This document shows, piece by piece, positions 18,866 to 27,711 of a stretch of DNA of 64,000 bases (position 1 is the stretch's first letter; every line of letters begins with the position of its first letter). The DNA is from Prevotellaceae bacterium (lineage in GTDB: Bacteria > Bacteroidota > Bacteroidia > Bacteroidales > Bacteroidaceae): NCBI GenBank assembly GCA_029226205.1, contig JAQXXT010000079.1:22325-86324 (forward strand). Direction: 5' to 3'. Under the pieces are notes generated by a model that made no database searches, was not told where the DNA came from, and saw nothing but the letters and a program-made list of their open reading frames with translations. A program made the position numbers and the translations under genes.

Positions 18866-21800
18866 ATGGAAGAAGAAGTAACAGAAGAACAAACCTATAC
18901 CTTAGGTATCGACGTCGGTTCCACAACAGCAAAGGTGGTGCTCATGACGGCTGACAATCAACTGGTCTATCACAGCTATCAGCGGCACCAGGCCCAGGTG
19001 GCCCATCTGCTAGAGGGTGAACTCAATAAACTCATCCGCCAATATGGCGACATCCCCGTACGCCTCTGTGTCACGGGATCTGTAGGCATGCAGACAGCCC
19101 AACAGCTACAGGCCGCTTTCCTGCAGGAAGTTGTCGCTGCCACAACCTATGCCCGTCAGCTCCATCCCGAGGCCCGCGCACTCATCGACATCGGTGGGGA
19201 GGACGCGAAGGTGGTGTTCTTCGACGGACAGCGCACGGAACTGCGTATGAACGGTAACTGTGCCGGTGGCACGGGGGCCTTCATTGACCAGATGGCTGTG
19301 CTCATGGGAGTCAGCAACGAGGAGATGAATGACCTTGCCATGAAGGCCACGACGGTATATCCCATGGCTGCCCGCTGCGGCGTCTTCGCCAAGACGGATA
19401 TCCAGAACCTCATGAGCCGTAACCTCCCCGAGAGTGATATCGCCGCAAGCATCTTCCATTCCATCGCTGTACAGACGGTGACGACACTCTCGCACGGATG
19501 TACGTTCGCACCGCCGATACTCCTCTGCGGTGGTCCGCTGACCTTCCTTCCCGCTCTCCGTAAGGCTTTCTCTGCTTATCTCCATATCGCCGACAGCGAT
19601 TTTATCATCTCGCCTAATAGTAACCTCATCCCCGCCATGGGCTGTGCTCTCCGTGCCCGGAAAGAGGACCACGCCGTAAAGCTCTCGGCTCTCCTCGAGC
19701 GCGTGACAACAACGACGGTGACCCACTGGCACAGTAAACTCGCGCCGCTCTTCACGGATGAGGACGACTACGCCCGGTGGAAAGCCGACAAGGCTCGCTT
19801 CCAGATTAATGAGGCTCCGCTGCGCCAGGGACGTCAGGATGTGTTCCTCGGCATCGACTCTGGATCGACGACGACAAAGGTCGTGGCCCTCCGCATGGAT
19901 GATGGACACCCCGTGATGGTCTTCTCCGACTACCGCATGAACCTCGGCAACCCTATCCTTGCCGTCAGGAAGGCCCTGCAGCGCATGGAGGAGGAGAGTA
20001 GCAAGGCCGGTGCCGACCTGCATATCCTCGGTAGCTGTTCTACGGGGTATGGTGAGGAACTCATCCATACTGCCTTCCACCTTTCCGGGGGCATGATCGA
20101 GACGATGGCTCATTACCGCGCTGCCAGGGAGCTGATGCCTGACGTGTCTTTTATCCTCGATATTGGTGGCCAGGACATGAAGGCGATCTTTGTCGATCAT
20201 GGCGCTGTCGTACGTATGGAACTCAATGAGGCTTGTTCCTCAGGTTGTGGCACGTTTATTCAAACCTTCGCTACGAGCCTCGGCTACAAGGTGGAGGACT
20301 TCGCACGGCTGGCTTGTGAGTCGAAGGCTCCGTGTGACCTCGGTACACGCTGTACGGTATTCATGAACTCGAAAGTAAAGCAGGTGCTTCGTGAGGGTGC
20401 CGGCGTGGCGGATATCTCCGCTGGTATCGCTTATAGTGTCATTAAGAACTGTCTCTATAAGGTATTGAAATTCCGCGATGCCCGTGCTCTTGGCCGTCGG
20501 GTCGTCGTGCAGGGTGGTACCATGCGTAATGATGCCGTCGTAAGGGCTTTCGAACGTCTCAGTGGCGTCACCGTGGCCCGGAGCAGTCATCCGGAACTTA
20601 TGGGTGCCGTAGGCTGTGCCCTACACGCCGCGGAAATGACAGTCAATCATTCCACGGAAGCTACCGGCGCTGTCACCACTGCCGATGCCTCGACGATCGC
20701 CGATCTTCTCGCGCAGGCTAACTATACCACCCGTCAGCTCCAGTGTCATGGTTGTCAGAACCAGTGCCGTGTGACACGCTATACCTTTGCCGACGGGGCT
20801 CGCTTCTTTACCGGTAACCGTTGTGAACGGGTATTCAACAATGCCGGGAAGAGCCGGCTGAAAGGGGAGAACGTCTATACCTATAAATATAATCTTCTCT
20901 TCGACCGTCCGCTTCAAGGTGCGACAGCGGATCGCGGCGTCATCGGTATTCCGCGTGCCCTGAATATCTATGAGGACTATCCCTTCTGGAATGCCCTCCT
21001 GAGAGCTTGTGGCTTCCGCATCGTCCTCTCTCCCGAGTCGACCTATTCCCATTATGAACAGGCACTGGGTACCGTGATGGCAGATAATATCTGTTTCCCT
21101 GCTAAACTTGTACACTCCCATATCATGGCCCTCGATGCCGACGCTTCCGTAGACCGTATCCTCATGCCGTATGTTGTCTATGAGCGCCAGGAGGACCCAC
21201 GGCATACCATCAACAGCTATAACTGTCCGATCGTTTCAGGCTATAGCGACGTCATCAAGAGTGCCATGAACCTACATAAACCCATGGACAGTCCTGTGAT
21301 CAATTTCTCCGATGAGAAACTCTTAGAACGGCAGATCACGTCCTATCTTCACAGTCTCGGCGTGAGTCGTCATGAGGCCCGTAAGGCTCTGACGGTAGCC
21401 ATTGAAGCTCAGCGTTCTTACGGCCGTCTGTTGAAGCAGCACTGCAAGGATATTCTAAGGAAAAGCAGACAAGAAGGACGGTTGACAATCCTCCTTGCCG
21501 GACGTCCGTATCATACTGATCCACTTATCCAGCATAAGCTGTCGGAGATGGTGGCAGACCTCGGCGTGAATGTCATCAGTGAAGATCTGCTGCGAGAGAC
21601 ACCGGACCTTGCGGGGGCTGAAACTTATCTCGTCAAACAGTGGGCTTATATGAACCGAATCATGAAGGCGGCACAGTGGGTCGCCACTGAGGGGCCTGAC
21701 GTGCATTTCGTGGAGATGACGAGTTTCGGCTGTGGCCCTGATGCTTTCATCCAGGATGAGAACCGTGACATTCTTCGTCGTGCCGGTAAGCCTTTTACAC

Positions 21801-23203
21801 TTCTGAAGATTGATGATGTCAGCAATGTCGGTAGTCTGAAGCTCCGTGTCCGTTCCCTCGTGGAGAGTCTCCGTGAACATAAGAAAAATATGTTGAATCG
21901 GGAAGTGCGTAAAGACGGAGTGGGAGAGGGACAGCCTATGGAAAAAGCCCATTCCACCGCCCTTCCTCAGTTGCCGCCCTTCACGGCTGCCGATCGTCAC
22001 AAGAAGATCCTGGCTCCGTTCCTCACGAGTTATCTCTCACCGATGCTCCCGGCACTCTTCCGTCTCATGGGCTATGATGTGGAGGTACTACCGATGGCCG
22101 ACGGCGAGAGCGCTGACCTCGGACTGAAGAACGCGAACAATGAAGTCTGTTATCCTGCTACGCTCATTGTCGGCGATATTATCAAGGCCCTGCACAGTGG
22201 CCGTTATGACCTCAAGAATGTTGCTGTCGCCATGAGCCAGACGGGTGGACAGTGCCGTGCCACGAATTATGTGGGACTTATCAAACGGGCTATGATCGCC
22301 AATGGATTCGGCGACATCCCGCTTATCACACTCGGTGTGACAGTGGCTGCCGATGGTGGTCATGCCAGCAGCCAGTTCTCCATTGACTGGAAGAAATATA
22401 CGGGTATTGCCGTGGTGAGTATCCTCTTCGGGGATGCCCTTAACGAGATGTATTATGCCACACTGGTGAGAGAACGGCAACCGGGACTGGCCCGGCGTTT
22501 GCGTGATGAGGCCCTCACGGGTTGCTGCCGTCTCATCGCTGATAACAAACCGAAAGAAATCCTTCATTTGCTCGATGAAACGGCCCGGAAATTTGACCGT
22601 GCCGTCCTCGATGAGGAGCATCCGAAAGTTGGCATTGTTGGGGAGATCTTCTTGAAATTCAATCCCTTCTCTCATCAGTTCCTCGAGAAATATATCGTTT
22701 CCAAAGGTATAGAGGTCGTGCCGCCGTTGCTGGCGCCGTTCTTCCTCCAGGAATTTGTCAACGTTGGTGTACAGAAAGACCTCGGACTCAAGCGCTCGCA
22801 TATGCCGAATATGGCAGTACGGGCTCTGTATCAGATGGTTATCGGACGGCGTATACGACAGATCAACGCCATTTGTAGTCATTTCCGGTATTTCCGGCCG
22901 TTCTCGGACATCTATAGTGACGCTCGTGCCGCAGAACCGATTGTCAATCTTGCTGCGCAGTTTGGCGAAGGCTGGCTGTTACCGGCAGATGTCGTCGGGT
23001 ATCTGCATGACGGCATCAACAACGTGCTGAGTCTGCAGCCATTTGGATGTATCGCTAACCAGGTGATCTCCAAAGGTATTGAGAAAAAACTCAACCGCAT
23101 GTACCCGCAACTCAATATGTTGTCATTGGATTTCGACAGTGGCGTCAGTGCTGTCAACATCACTAACCGTTTGTTGTTGTTCCTTGATAAGATCAAAGAA
23201 TAA
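18866..23203 (+). CDS. 2-hydroxyacyl-CoA dehydratase activase-type protein (two BcrAD/BadFG ATPase domains plus DUF2229-like C-terminus)
   Basis: Two LGIDxGSTTxKxV motifs; GNCAGGTGAFIDQMA and EACSSGCGTFIQTFA; CHGCQNQCRV cluster motif. Confidence 0.95.
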   Translation: MEEEVTEEQTYTLGIDVGSTTAKVVLMTADNQLVYHSYQRHQAQVAHLLEGELNKLIRQYGDIPVRLCVTGSVGMQTAQQLQAAFLQEVVAATTYARQLHPEARALIDIGGEDAKVVFFDGQRTELRMNGNCAGGTGAFIDQMAVLMGVSNEEMNDLAMKATTVYPMAARCGVFAKTDIQNLMSRNLPESDIAASIFHSIAVQTVTTLSHGCTFAPPILLCGGPLTFLPALRKAFSAYLHIADSDFIISPNSNLIPAMGCALRARKEDHAVKLSALLERVTTTTVTHWHSKLAPLFTDEDDYARWKADKARFQINEAPLRQGRQDVFLGIDSGSTTTKVVALRMDDGHPVMVFSDYRMNLGNPILAVRKALQRMEEESSKAGADLHILGSCSTGYGEELIHTAFHLSGGMIETMAHYRAARELMPDVSFILDIGGQDMKAIFVDHGAVVRMELNEACSSGCGTFIQTFATSLGYKVEDFARLACESKAPCDLGTRCTVFMNSKVKQVLREGAGVADISAGIAYSVIKNCLYKVLKFRDARALGRRVVVQGGTMRNDAVVRAFERLSGVTVARSSHPELMGAVGCALHAAEMTVNHSTEATGAVTTADASTIADLLAQANYTTRQLQCHGCQNQCRVTRYTFADGARFFTGNRCERVFNNAGKSRLKGENVYTYKYNLLFDRPLQGATADRGVIGIPRALNIYEDYPFWNALLRACGFRIVLSPESTYSHYEQALGTVMADNICFPAKLVHSHIMALDADASVDRILMPYVVYERQEDPRHTINSYNCPIVSGYSDVIKSAMNLHKPMDSPVINFSDEKLLERQITSYLHSLGVSRHEARKALTVAIEAQRSYGRLLKQHCKDILRKSRQEGRLTILLAGRPYHTDPLIQHKLSEMVADLGVNVISEDLLRETPDLAGAETYLVKQWAYMNRIMKAAQWVATEGPDVHFVEMTSFGCGPDAFIQDENRDILRRAGKPFTLLKIDDVSNVGSLKLRVRSLVESLREHKKNMLNREVRKDGVGEGQPMEKAHSTALPQLPPFTAADRHKKILAPFLTSYLSPMLPALFRLMGYDVEVLPMADGESADLGLKNANNEVCYPATLIVGDIIKALHSGRYDLKNVAVAMSQTGGQCRATNYVGLIKRAMIANGFGDIPLITLGVTVAADGGHASSQFSIDWKKYTGIAVVSILFGDALNEMYYATLVRERQPGLARRLRDEALTGCCRLIADNKPKEILHLLDETARKFDRAVLDEEHPKVGIVGEIFLKFNPFSHQFLEKYIVSKGIEVVPPLLAPFFLQEFVNVGVQKDLGLKRSHMPNMAVRALYQMVIGRRIRQINAICSHFRYFRPFSDIYSDARAAEPIVNLAAQFGEGWLLPADVVGYLHDGINNVLSLQPFGCIANQVISKGIEKKLNRMYPQLNMLSLDFDSGVSAVNITNRLLLFLDKIKE

Positions 23204-23220
23204 CCCTTTAATTCCTATGA

Positions 23221-23248
23221 AGGTGGCCGCTGTGTTGCGGCCATGCAG
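23221..23248. repeat. GGTGGCCGC..GCGGCCATGCA palindromic repeat copy
   Basis: aggtggccgctgtgttgcggccatgcag. Confidence 0.7.
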
Positions 23249-23301
23249 TCATTATGATCTAATTCTTGAGGCTATATTTTTCAGATACACTTTTATTTCG
23301 G

Positions 23302-23321
23302 AATCGACATTGTGATAAATA
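23302..23321. repeat. Left attachment repeat (attL), dif-like
   Basis: AATCGACATTGTGATAAATA; 19/20 identical to 30135-30154. Confidence 0.85.
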
Positions 23322-23327
23322 CGAGCG

Positions 23328-23335
23328 CAAAGATA
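23328..23335 (-). promoter_or_regulatory. Outward-facing promoter -7 element TATCTTTG at the provirus left end
   Basis: TAnnTTTG on the minus strand with ATTG 19 nt upstream; in a circular genome it would face the first phage ORF. Confidence 0.55.
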
Positions 23336-23424
23336 AAAACAAAAAACAAGAAAACAATATTTTGTTAACAATAATTATACTTTAAATGTGCTGTCAGTTT
23401 TCCTATAGTGAAACAAGAGCGGGA

Positions 23425-23443
23425 CGCTTGGCGGAGGCAAGCG
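23425..23443. other. Stem-loop CGCTTG-(7 nt)-CAAGCG in the phage intergenic region
   Basis: Perfect 6-bp inverted repeat. Confidence 0.5.
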
Positions 23444-23480
23444 CCTAACGGAAACTGAAAATACAAGATTTTTAGAGGTT

Positions 23481-23498
23481 CGCTAACGCTCATTAGCG
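23481..23498. other. Stem-loop CGCTAA-CGCTCA-TTAGCG in the phage intergenic region
   Basis: Perfect 6-bp inverted repeat. Confidence 0.5.
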
Positions 23499-23565
23499 CA
23501 CGCACAGAACGACTTATATCATTTTTCGAAAACTCAAAATGATAATATGTAAAAGCACAAAAAAA

Positions 23566-23590
23566 ATGTAGGAGGTTTAACCTCCTACAT
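23566..23590 (-). terminator. Intrinsic terminator of the phage transcription unit
   Basis: Perfect 10-bp stem ATGTAGGAGG-TTTAA-CCTCCTACAT followed by eight T on the minus strand. Confidence 0.85.
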
Positions 23591-23723
23591 AAAAATAAAG
23601 ACATAGGAACAAAAGTCCTAAAAGATCAATACAAGCCAAAGCGAACCAATAAGATCCAACTAAGGCGAAGAGAATTTTAAATAAACGTACCATAAGCAGT
23701 GAATAACACTGCAAAGATAATAA

Positions 23724-25052
23724 TTAAAAATGATCTACAATAGTACCAGACGGATTTTTTTTAGAAAAAATACCAAAATGTGTACCAAGTAGAGTAGAAT
23801 GATTAATAAAATGTGTGGTTCCGTCCCATTGGATCAAAGCTTTATTAAAGAAACCATGACCAAAACGCCAGGCGTTACGTTGATAATCAGCAGCACCACG
23901 AGCTTTAGCAGAAACAGAGTGCCAATATTCTGTTTTGGAACGATTATGTTCTGTAACAGACTGTTGACCATGAAGAGAAGCGGTATTACGAGCATCTTTA
24001 ACAACATAAGGACGGGTTGCGTTTTTAGTTTTAGTGTCAGCACGAGTATTTTCGGCAGAAGCACGAGAAGAATCGGCACCTGCATTAAGATTACCAACAG
24101 TAGCAGCAGCAACTCTATTATCATTACGTTGAGACTGAATCATATTATCAATCTCAGTCTTATACTTTTTAGGCAACCATTTAATATTTAAACGCTTCAT
24201 CTCAGAATCGCAAGTAATATTATCAATATTAGCGTTAGCAACACCTATATCAGATAAAATTTTCTGAACATTGGTAACCAAAGAATCACGATCAGCATAA
24301 TAACGCACCTGAGAATTAGTAACGGGAGAACCATTATCATTAACCAAAGAATAACCATCTTTATCATTAACATATGGTTCATCATCTAACATCTGGAAGA
24401 TTTTAGCTCTGTGAGCTTCGAAAGCAGCAGAATCAGCAGCAGCAGCAGCACCACGAGCAGCAGCAGAAGTAGAAATAACTTGATTTTGTAAACCAGTATT
24501 ACCAGAAGAATCTTTAGCATTATCAAGAAACTTTTGGCGCCAATTGTCGTAGTTTAAATTAAGAGACTCCTGCCAAGCTTTAGCGGAATTTGAATGATTA
24601 AGATCAATAGTAGAATCATTCAGTTTAGCACCAGAATAAGCGTTCAAAAGAGTAGCGAAAGTAGAAGGAATATTCTGGAAAACTTGACCAAGTTGAGAGC
24701 CTGTATCAAACTGAGATGCAATAGGAGCAGAAGAAGCAGAAGGAACAGCAGGTGAAGAAGAAGACATACCAAGATAAGGATTATAACCTGCATTCTCTAA
24801 ACGTTGACGAACATAAGCAGGGTCAGACTCAAGATCCTGCCAACGACGAGCAGCAGCATTTTCAGCAGCTTGACGATACAACTGTTTGTCATTTTGATGA
24901 TTGGTCATAATGGTTCCAACAAGACCACCAACAGTAGAGAAGAAAGAACCTGCACCTGCAAGAGCAGCACCAGAACCAGAACCTATAGAATCAACAGAAT
25001 CATTACAACGGTGATCTAAAAGGGGACGATCAAAAGAATAAATATGCAACAT
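23724..25052 (-). CDS. Microvirus DNA pilot protein (VP2-like)
   Basis: GSGSGAALAGAGSFFSTVGGLVGTIM..NEN/QND-type ..YRQAAENAAARRWQDLESDPAYVRQRLENAGYNPYLGMSSSS; start moved to MLHIYSFDRPL. Confidence 0.85.
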   Translation of the reverse strand: MLHIYSFDRPLLDHRCNDSVDSIGSGSGAALAGAGSFFSTVGGLVGTIMTNHQNDKQLYRQAAENAAARRWQDLESDPAYVRQRLENAGYNPYLGMSSSSPAVPSASSAPIASQFDTGSQLGQVFQNIPSTFATLLNAYSGAKLNDSTIDLNHSNSAKAWQESLNLNYDNWRQKFLDNAKDSSGNTGLQNQVISTSAAARGAAAAADSAAFEAHRAKIFQMLDDEPYVNDKDGYSLVNDNGSPVTNSQVRYYADRDSLVTNVQKILSDIGVANANIDNITCDSEMKRLNIKWLPKKYKTEIDNMIQSQRNDNRVAAATVGNLNAGADSSRASAENTRADTKTKNATRPYVVKDARNTASLHGQQSVTEHNRSKTEYWHSVSAKARGAADYQRNAWRFGHGFFNKALIQWDGTTHFINHSTLLGTHFGIFSKKNPSGTIVDHF

Positions 25053-25164
25053 AATGAATAAATATAAATAAATGAAACAAAGGTAGACAAAAATGAAACA
25101 AAGGTGGACAAAAGATGAATAAATATACAAAGGTGGACAAATGAATTTTTATCCACCTAAGTAA

Positions 25165-25566
25165 TTAAACATCAGATCCAGAAGCGTCAGATCCAGAAGC
25201 ATCAGAACCAGAAGCATCAGAACTAGAAGAATCAGACTTATTCATAGAGTCAATAATCTGAGTCATGAGATCTCGAACCTTGTCCATATCGGTATTAGTC
25301 GAATTATAGCGAGAAGGAAGCAAGGAAATAAGCTCATCATCAGAGAGACGGGAGCGAGAAGAAGCAGGAATCTTTTCAAGTTGAGACATAATAAGTTCCT
25401 TTTCTTTAGAAGAAACAGCAGGATCCAACAAACGGGTTGTAGCTTGCAAGCGATAACCAGTAACGGGATCAACTGGAAAAAGAGTATCCTGCAATTCAAG
25501 TGCTTCACTATTTAAAACACGAAGGTCATGATTAACAACGGGATCAATATTGAAAGATCTAAACAT
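25165..25566 (-). CDS. Microvirus small protein (VP3-position, putative scaffolding) with C-terminal DASGS repeats
   Basis: Position between capsid and pilot genes; MFRSFNIDPVVNHDLRVLNSEALELQDTLFPVDPVTGYRLQATTRLL; C-terminal SSDASGSDASGSDASGSDV. Confidence 0.65.
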   Translation of the reverse strand: MFRSFNIDPVVNHDLRVLNSEALELQDTLFPVDPVTGYRLQATTRLLDPAVSSKEKELIMSQLEKIPASSRSRLSDDELISLLPSRYNSTNTDMDKVRDLMTQIIDSMNKSDSSSSDASGSDASGSDASGSDV

Positions 25567-25575
25567 AACAAAGAA

Positions 25576-27705
25576 TTAATAATTAGGTAAACCAGTTTCA
25601 GACATATCAGATACTTTAGCAATCTGGAAATTTACACCACCGTAAACGCAATCAGACTGTTGAGAACCATCATAAGAAACATTAAAGACTGAATCCAAAA
25701 GAGTAGGGGAGACCTTAAACAAATCAAGTTTAATTTGGAGAACATAATCAGTGTCACCGTTAACCAATTTAGTAAGATGCTCTTTTAAGATACGACTTTT
25801 AGAAGTAGTGAAATAAGAAAGTTCATTGGCAAATTGACCATGATTAATATCAATAGCAGACTTATATTCATTATACCTGGGACCATAACCAAGAACAGAA
25901 TTAACACCGTCATAAAGCTGATCGGCAGTAACAGCCTGCAAACCAAGATTTTCAAACTCAGGTACAAAGTAATCACCACGTGAAAACTTTTTATTGAAAG
26001 GATCAAGACGGTTATAGTCATAACCGAAAGAAGGTATCAAAGAATAGATACACATAAGAACACCATGCTCTTTAGCATCAAATTCAATAGAACCAGAACC
26101 AGAACCAAGACCTTTAGAAACAGAAAAACCAAGGGTTTTAGAATTATCATAGTCAAAGTTACCTACAGACTGAGTAACATCATTAAACTCATAATTAGAG
26201 TCAAAACCACCGATATAAGTACATTTATGATCACGACCTTCAGAAACAGAAATACCAAAGTGAGCTTTGATCTGATCTGCATAAGTTTTTCCTGCAAGCA
26301 TAGTTTGAGCAGCTAACTTTTCAAGAGCATAACCAGCACGAAGAGACATAATAGAGAAGCCAGAAGTATCTTTTACAGTGGTACCATCAAGATCCAACTT
26401 AGAGCCATCAATATTCAAATAATCTGTAAGAGACTTTTCACTAACACCATCATAGACAAAAGAAGGACGGATATTAGTAAGAAAATCCAAATTACAGTTA
26501 CGGTAATGAAGTTCAAGAAGCTGATCTAAAGGAGTAGAAACAGTATCGACATCACCATCAATATTAAAGTAAGTAGGATCATAATCTTCATAAGTAGTAT
26601 TACGATAGTGATCCTCATAAATCTTATGATAAGCAAGAAGTCTAAAAGGATTGTAAGAACGATCATTACGAGTTATCCAATCTTTATCGAAAGGATGGCA
26701 ACCTTCAGAATCGACATAACCACTACCAGAGGAATGACCAACACCAGAACCATCAGGAAAGAAACGACCATAACCAAGGAGATCAAGAAGTCGAACAGCA
26801 TCATAAGACTTTGAAAAACCACAAAGGTCATCTTTAGCAGAATCATGAGGAGCTATAAAAGAAGTAGGATTGTTATAAGAACGACCAGAACCCCAGGACT
26901 TATAGCCGGTATAACCTTGCGAATTGGTACCATCTGGACGAGTAGAACCAGAAGTAGAAGATCCAGAAGTAGAAGAACCAGAAGAAGAGGAAGAAGAAGT
27001 AGAATGGTCAACAAGAGTAACGGGATTATCAAGATTAACTTGACCACCAGTATCAGTGATAACGGGCTTATCAAACTTAACAGTCAAACCTTCATGATTA
27101 TTAGAGACTAAAGTGCCTTTATTAGAAGTAATAACAGAGTTATCAACGGCAGTACCATAAGGAAAAGTAACATTAACAGTATTCTTAGTATCGTCAACAG
27201 AAGTAACAGTACCAGTAAGGGACATTATACGATTGAAAGTACGATCACCAAAAGCATGAGAAGTAGAACCATCAATATCAGAAGAATCGACAACATGAAG
27301 CTTATAATGATTCTTTTCAAGCCAAGCATTAATAGAAGAACGCTTAACAGAAGGAACAGTAAGTGCTTTAGAATTTGAATAAGAATTATAACGGTTCCAT
27401 AATTGTACAGTTCGGAAGTCATGCATACCAGTAACTAACTGATCAAAAGGAGACCAAAGTTGAGAATAAGGAACAAAATAAAACTCATAAACACCACGCA
27501 TAGAAAGAAACGCAGTACTATTACAAGGCAAACAGCGCATAAAGTCTTGTGCAGAAATCTTAACATGATCATGAGGAATCAAATCAAGAGAAAGAACAGG
27601 TAATAACATACCTGCATGAGCAGAAAACAGATGACGCTGAGAAAGATCAAAAGCACTGCGAGGGCGATTAACGCTCTGAGGTTTTAAAACTGGAACTTTT
27701 CCCAT
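25576..27705 (-). CDS. Microvirus major capsid protein (VP1-like)
   Basis: RSAFDLSQRHLFSAHAGMLLPVLSLDLIPHDHVKISAQDFMRCLPCNSTAFLSMRGVYEFYFVPYSQLWSPFDQLVTG; large size and operon position. Confidence 0.93.
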   Translation of the reverse strand: MGKVPVLKPQSVNRPRSAFDLSQRHLFSAHAGMLLPVLSLDLIPHDHVKISAQDFMRCLPCNSTAFLSMRGVYEFYFVPYSQLWSPFDQLVTGMHDFRTVQLWNRYNSYSNSKALTVPSVKRSSINAWLEKNHYKLHVVDSSDIDGSTSHAFGDRTFNRIMSLTGTVTSVDDTKNTVNVTFPYGTAVDNSVITSNKGTLVSNNHEGLTVKFDKPVITDTGGQVNLDNPVTLVDHSTSSSSSSGSSTSGSSTSGSTRPDGTNSQGYTGYKSWGSGRSYNNPTSFIAPHDSAKDDLCGFSKSYDAVRLLDLLGYGRFFPDGSGVGHSSGSGYVDSEGCHPFDKDWITRNDRSYNPFRLLAYHKIYEDHYRNTTYEDYDPTYFNIDGDVDTVSTPLDQLLELHYRNCNLDFLTNIRPSFVYDGVSEKSLTDYLNIDGSKLDLDGTTVKDTSGFSIMSLRAGYALEKLAAQTMLAGKTYADQIKAHFGISVSEGRDHKCTYIGGFDSNYEFNDVTQSVGNFDYDNSKTLGFSVSKGLGSGSGSIEFDAKEHGVLMCIYSLIPSFGYDYNRLDPFNKKFSRGDYFVPEFENLGLQAVTADQLYDGVNSVLGYGPRYNEYKSAIDINHGQFANELSYFTTSKSRILKEHLTKLVNGDTDYVLQIKLDLFKVSPTLLDSVFNVSYDGSQQSDCVYGGVNFQIAKVSDMSETGLPNY

Positions 27706-27711
27706 AATAAA

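Noticed and set aside
18866-23203. 1445-aa protein as an unusual fusion
   Set aside because: Long activase-type proteins with two ATPase domains and a DUF2229-like region are a recognised architecture.
25165-25230. Possible CRISPR-like short tandem repeats
   Set aside because: In-frame 15-bp coding repeats without spacers; no CRISPR array or cas gene in the window.
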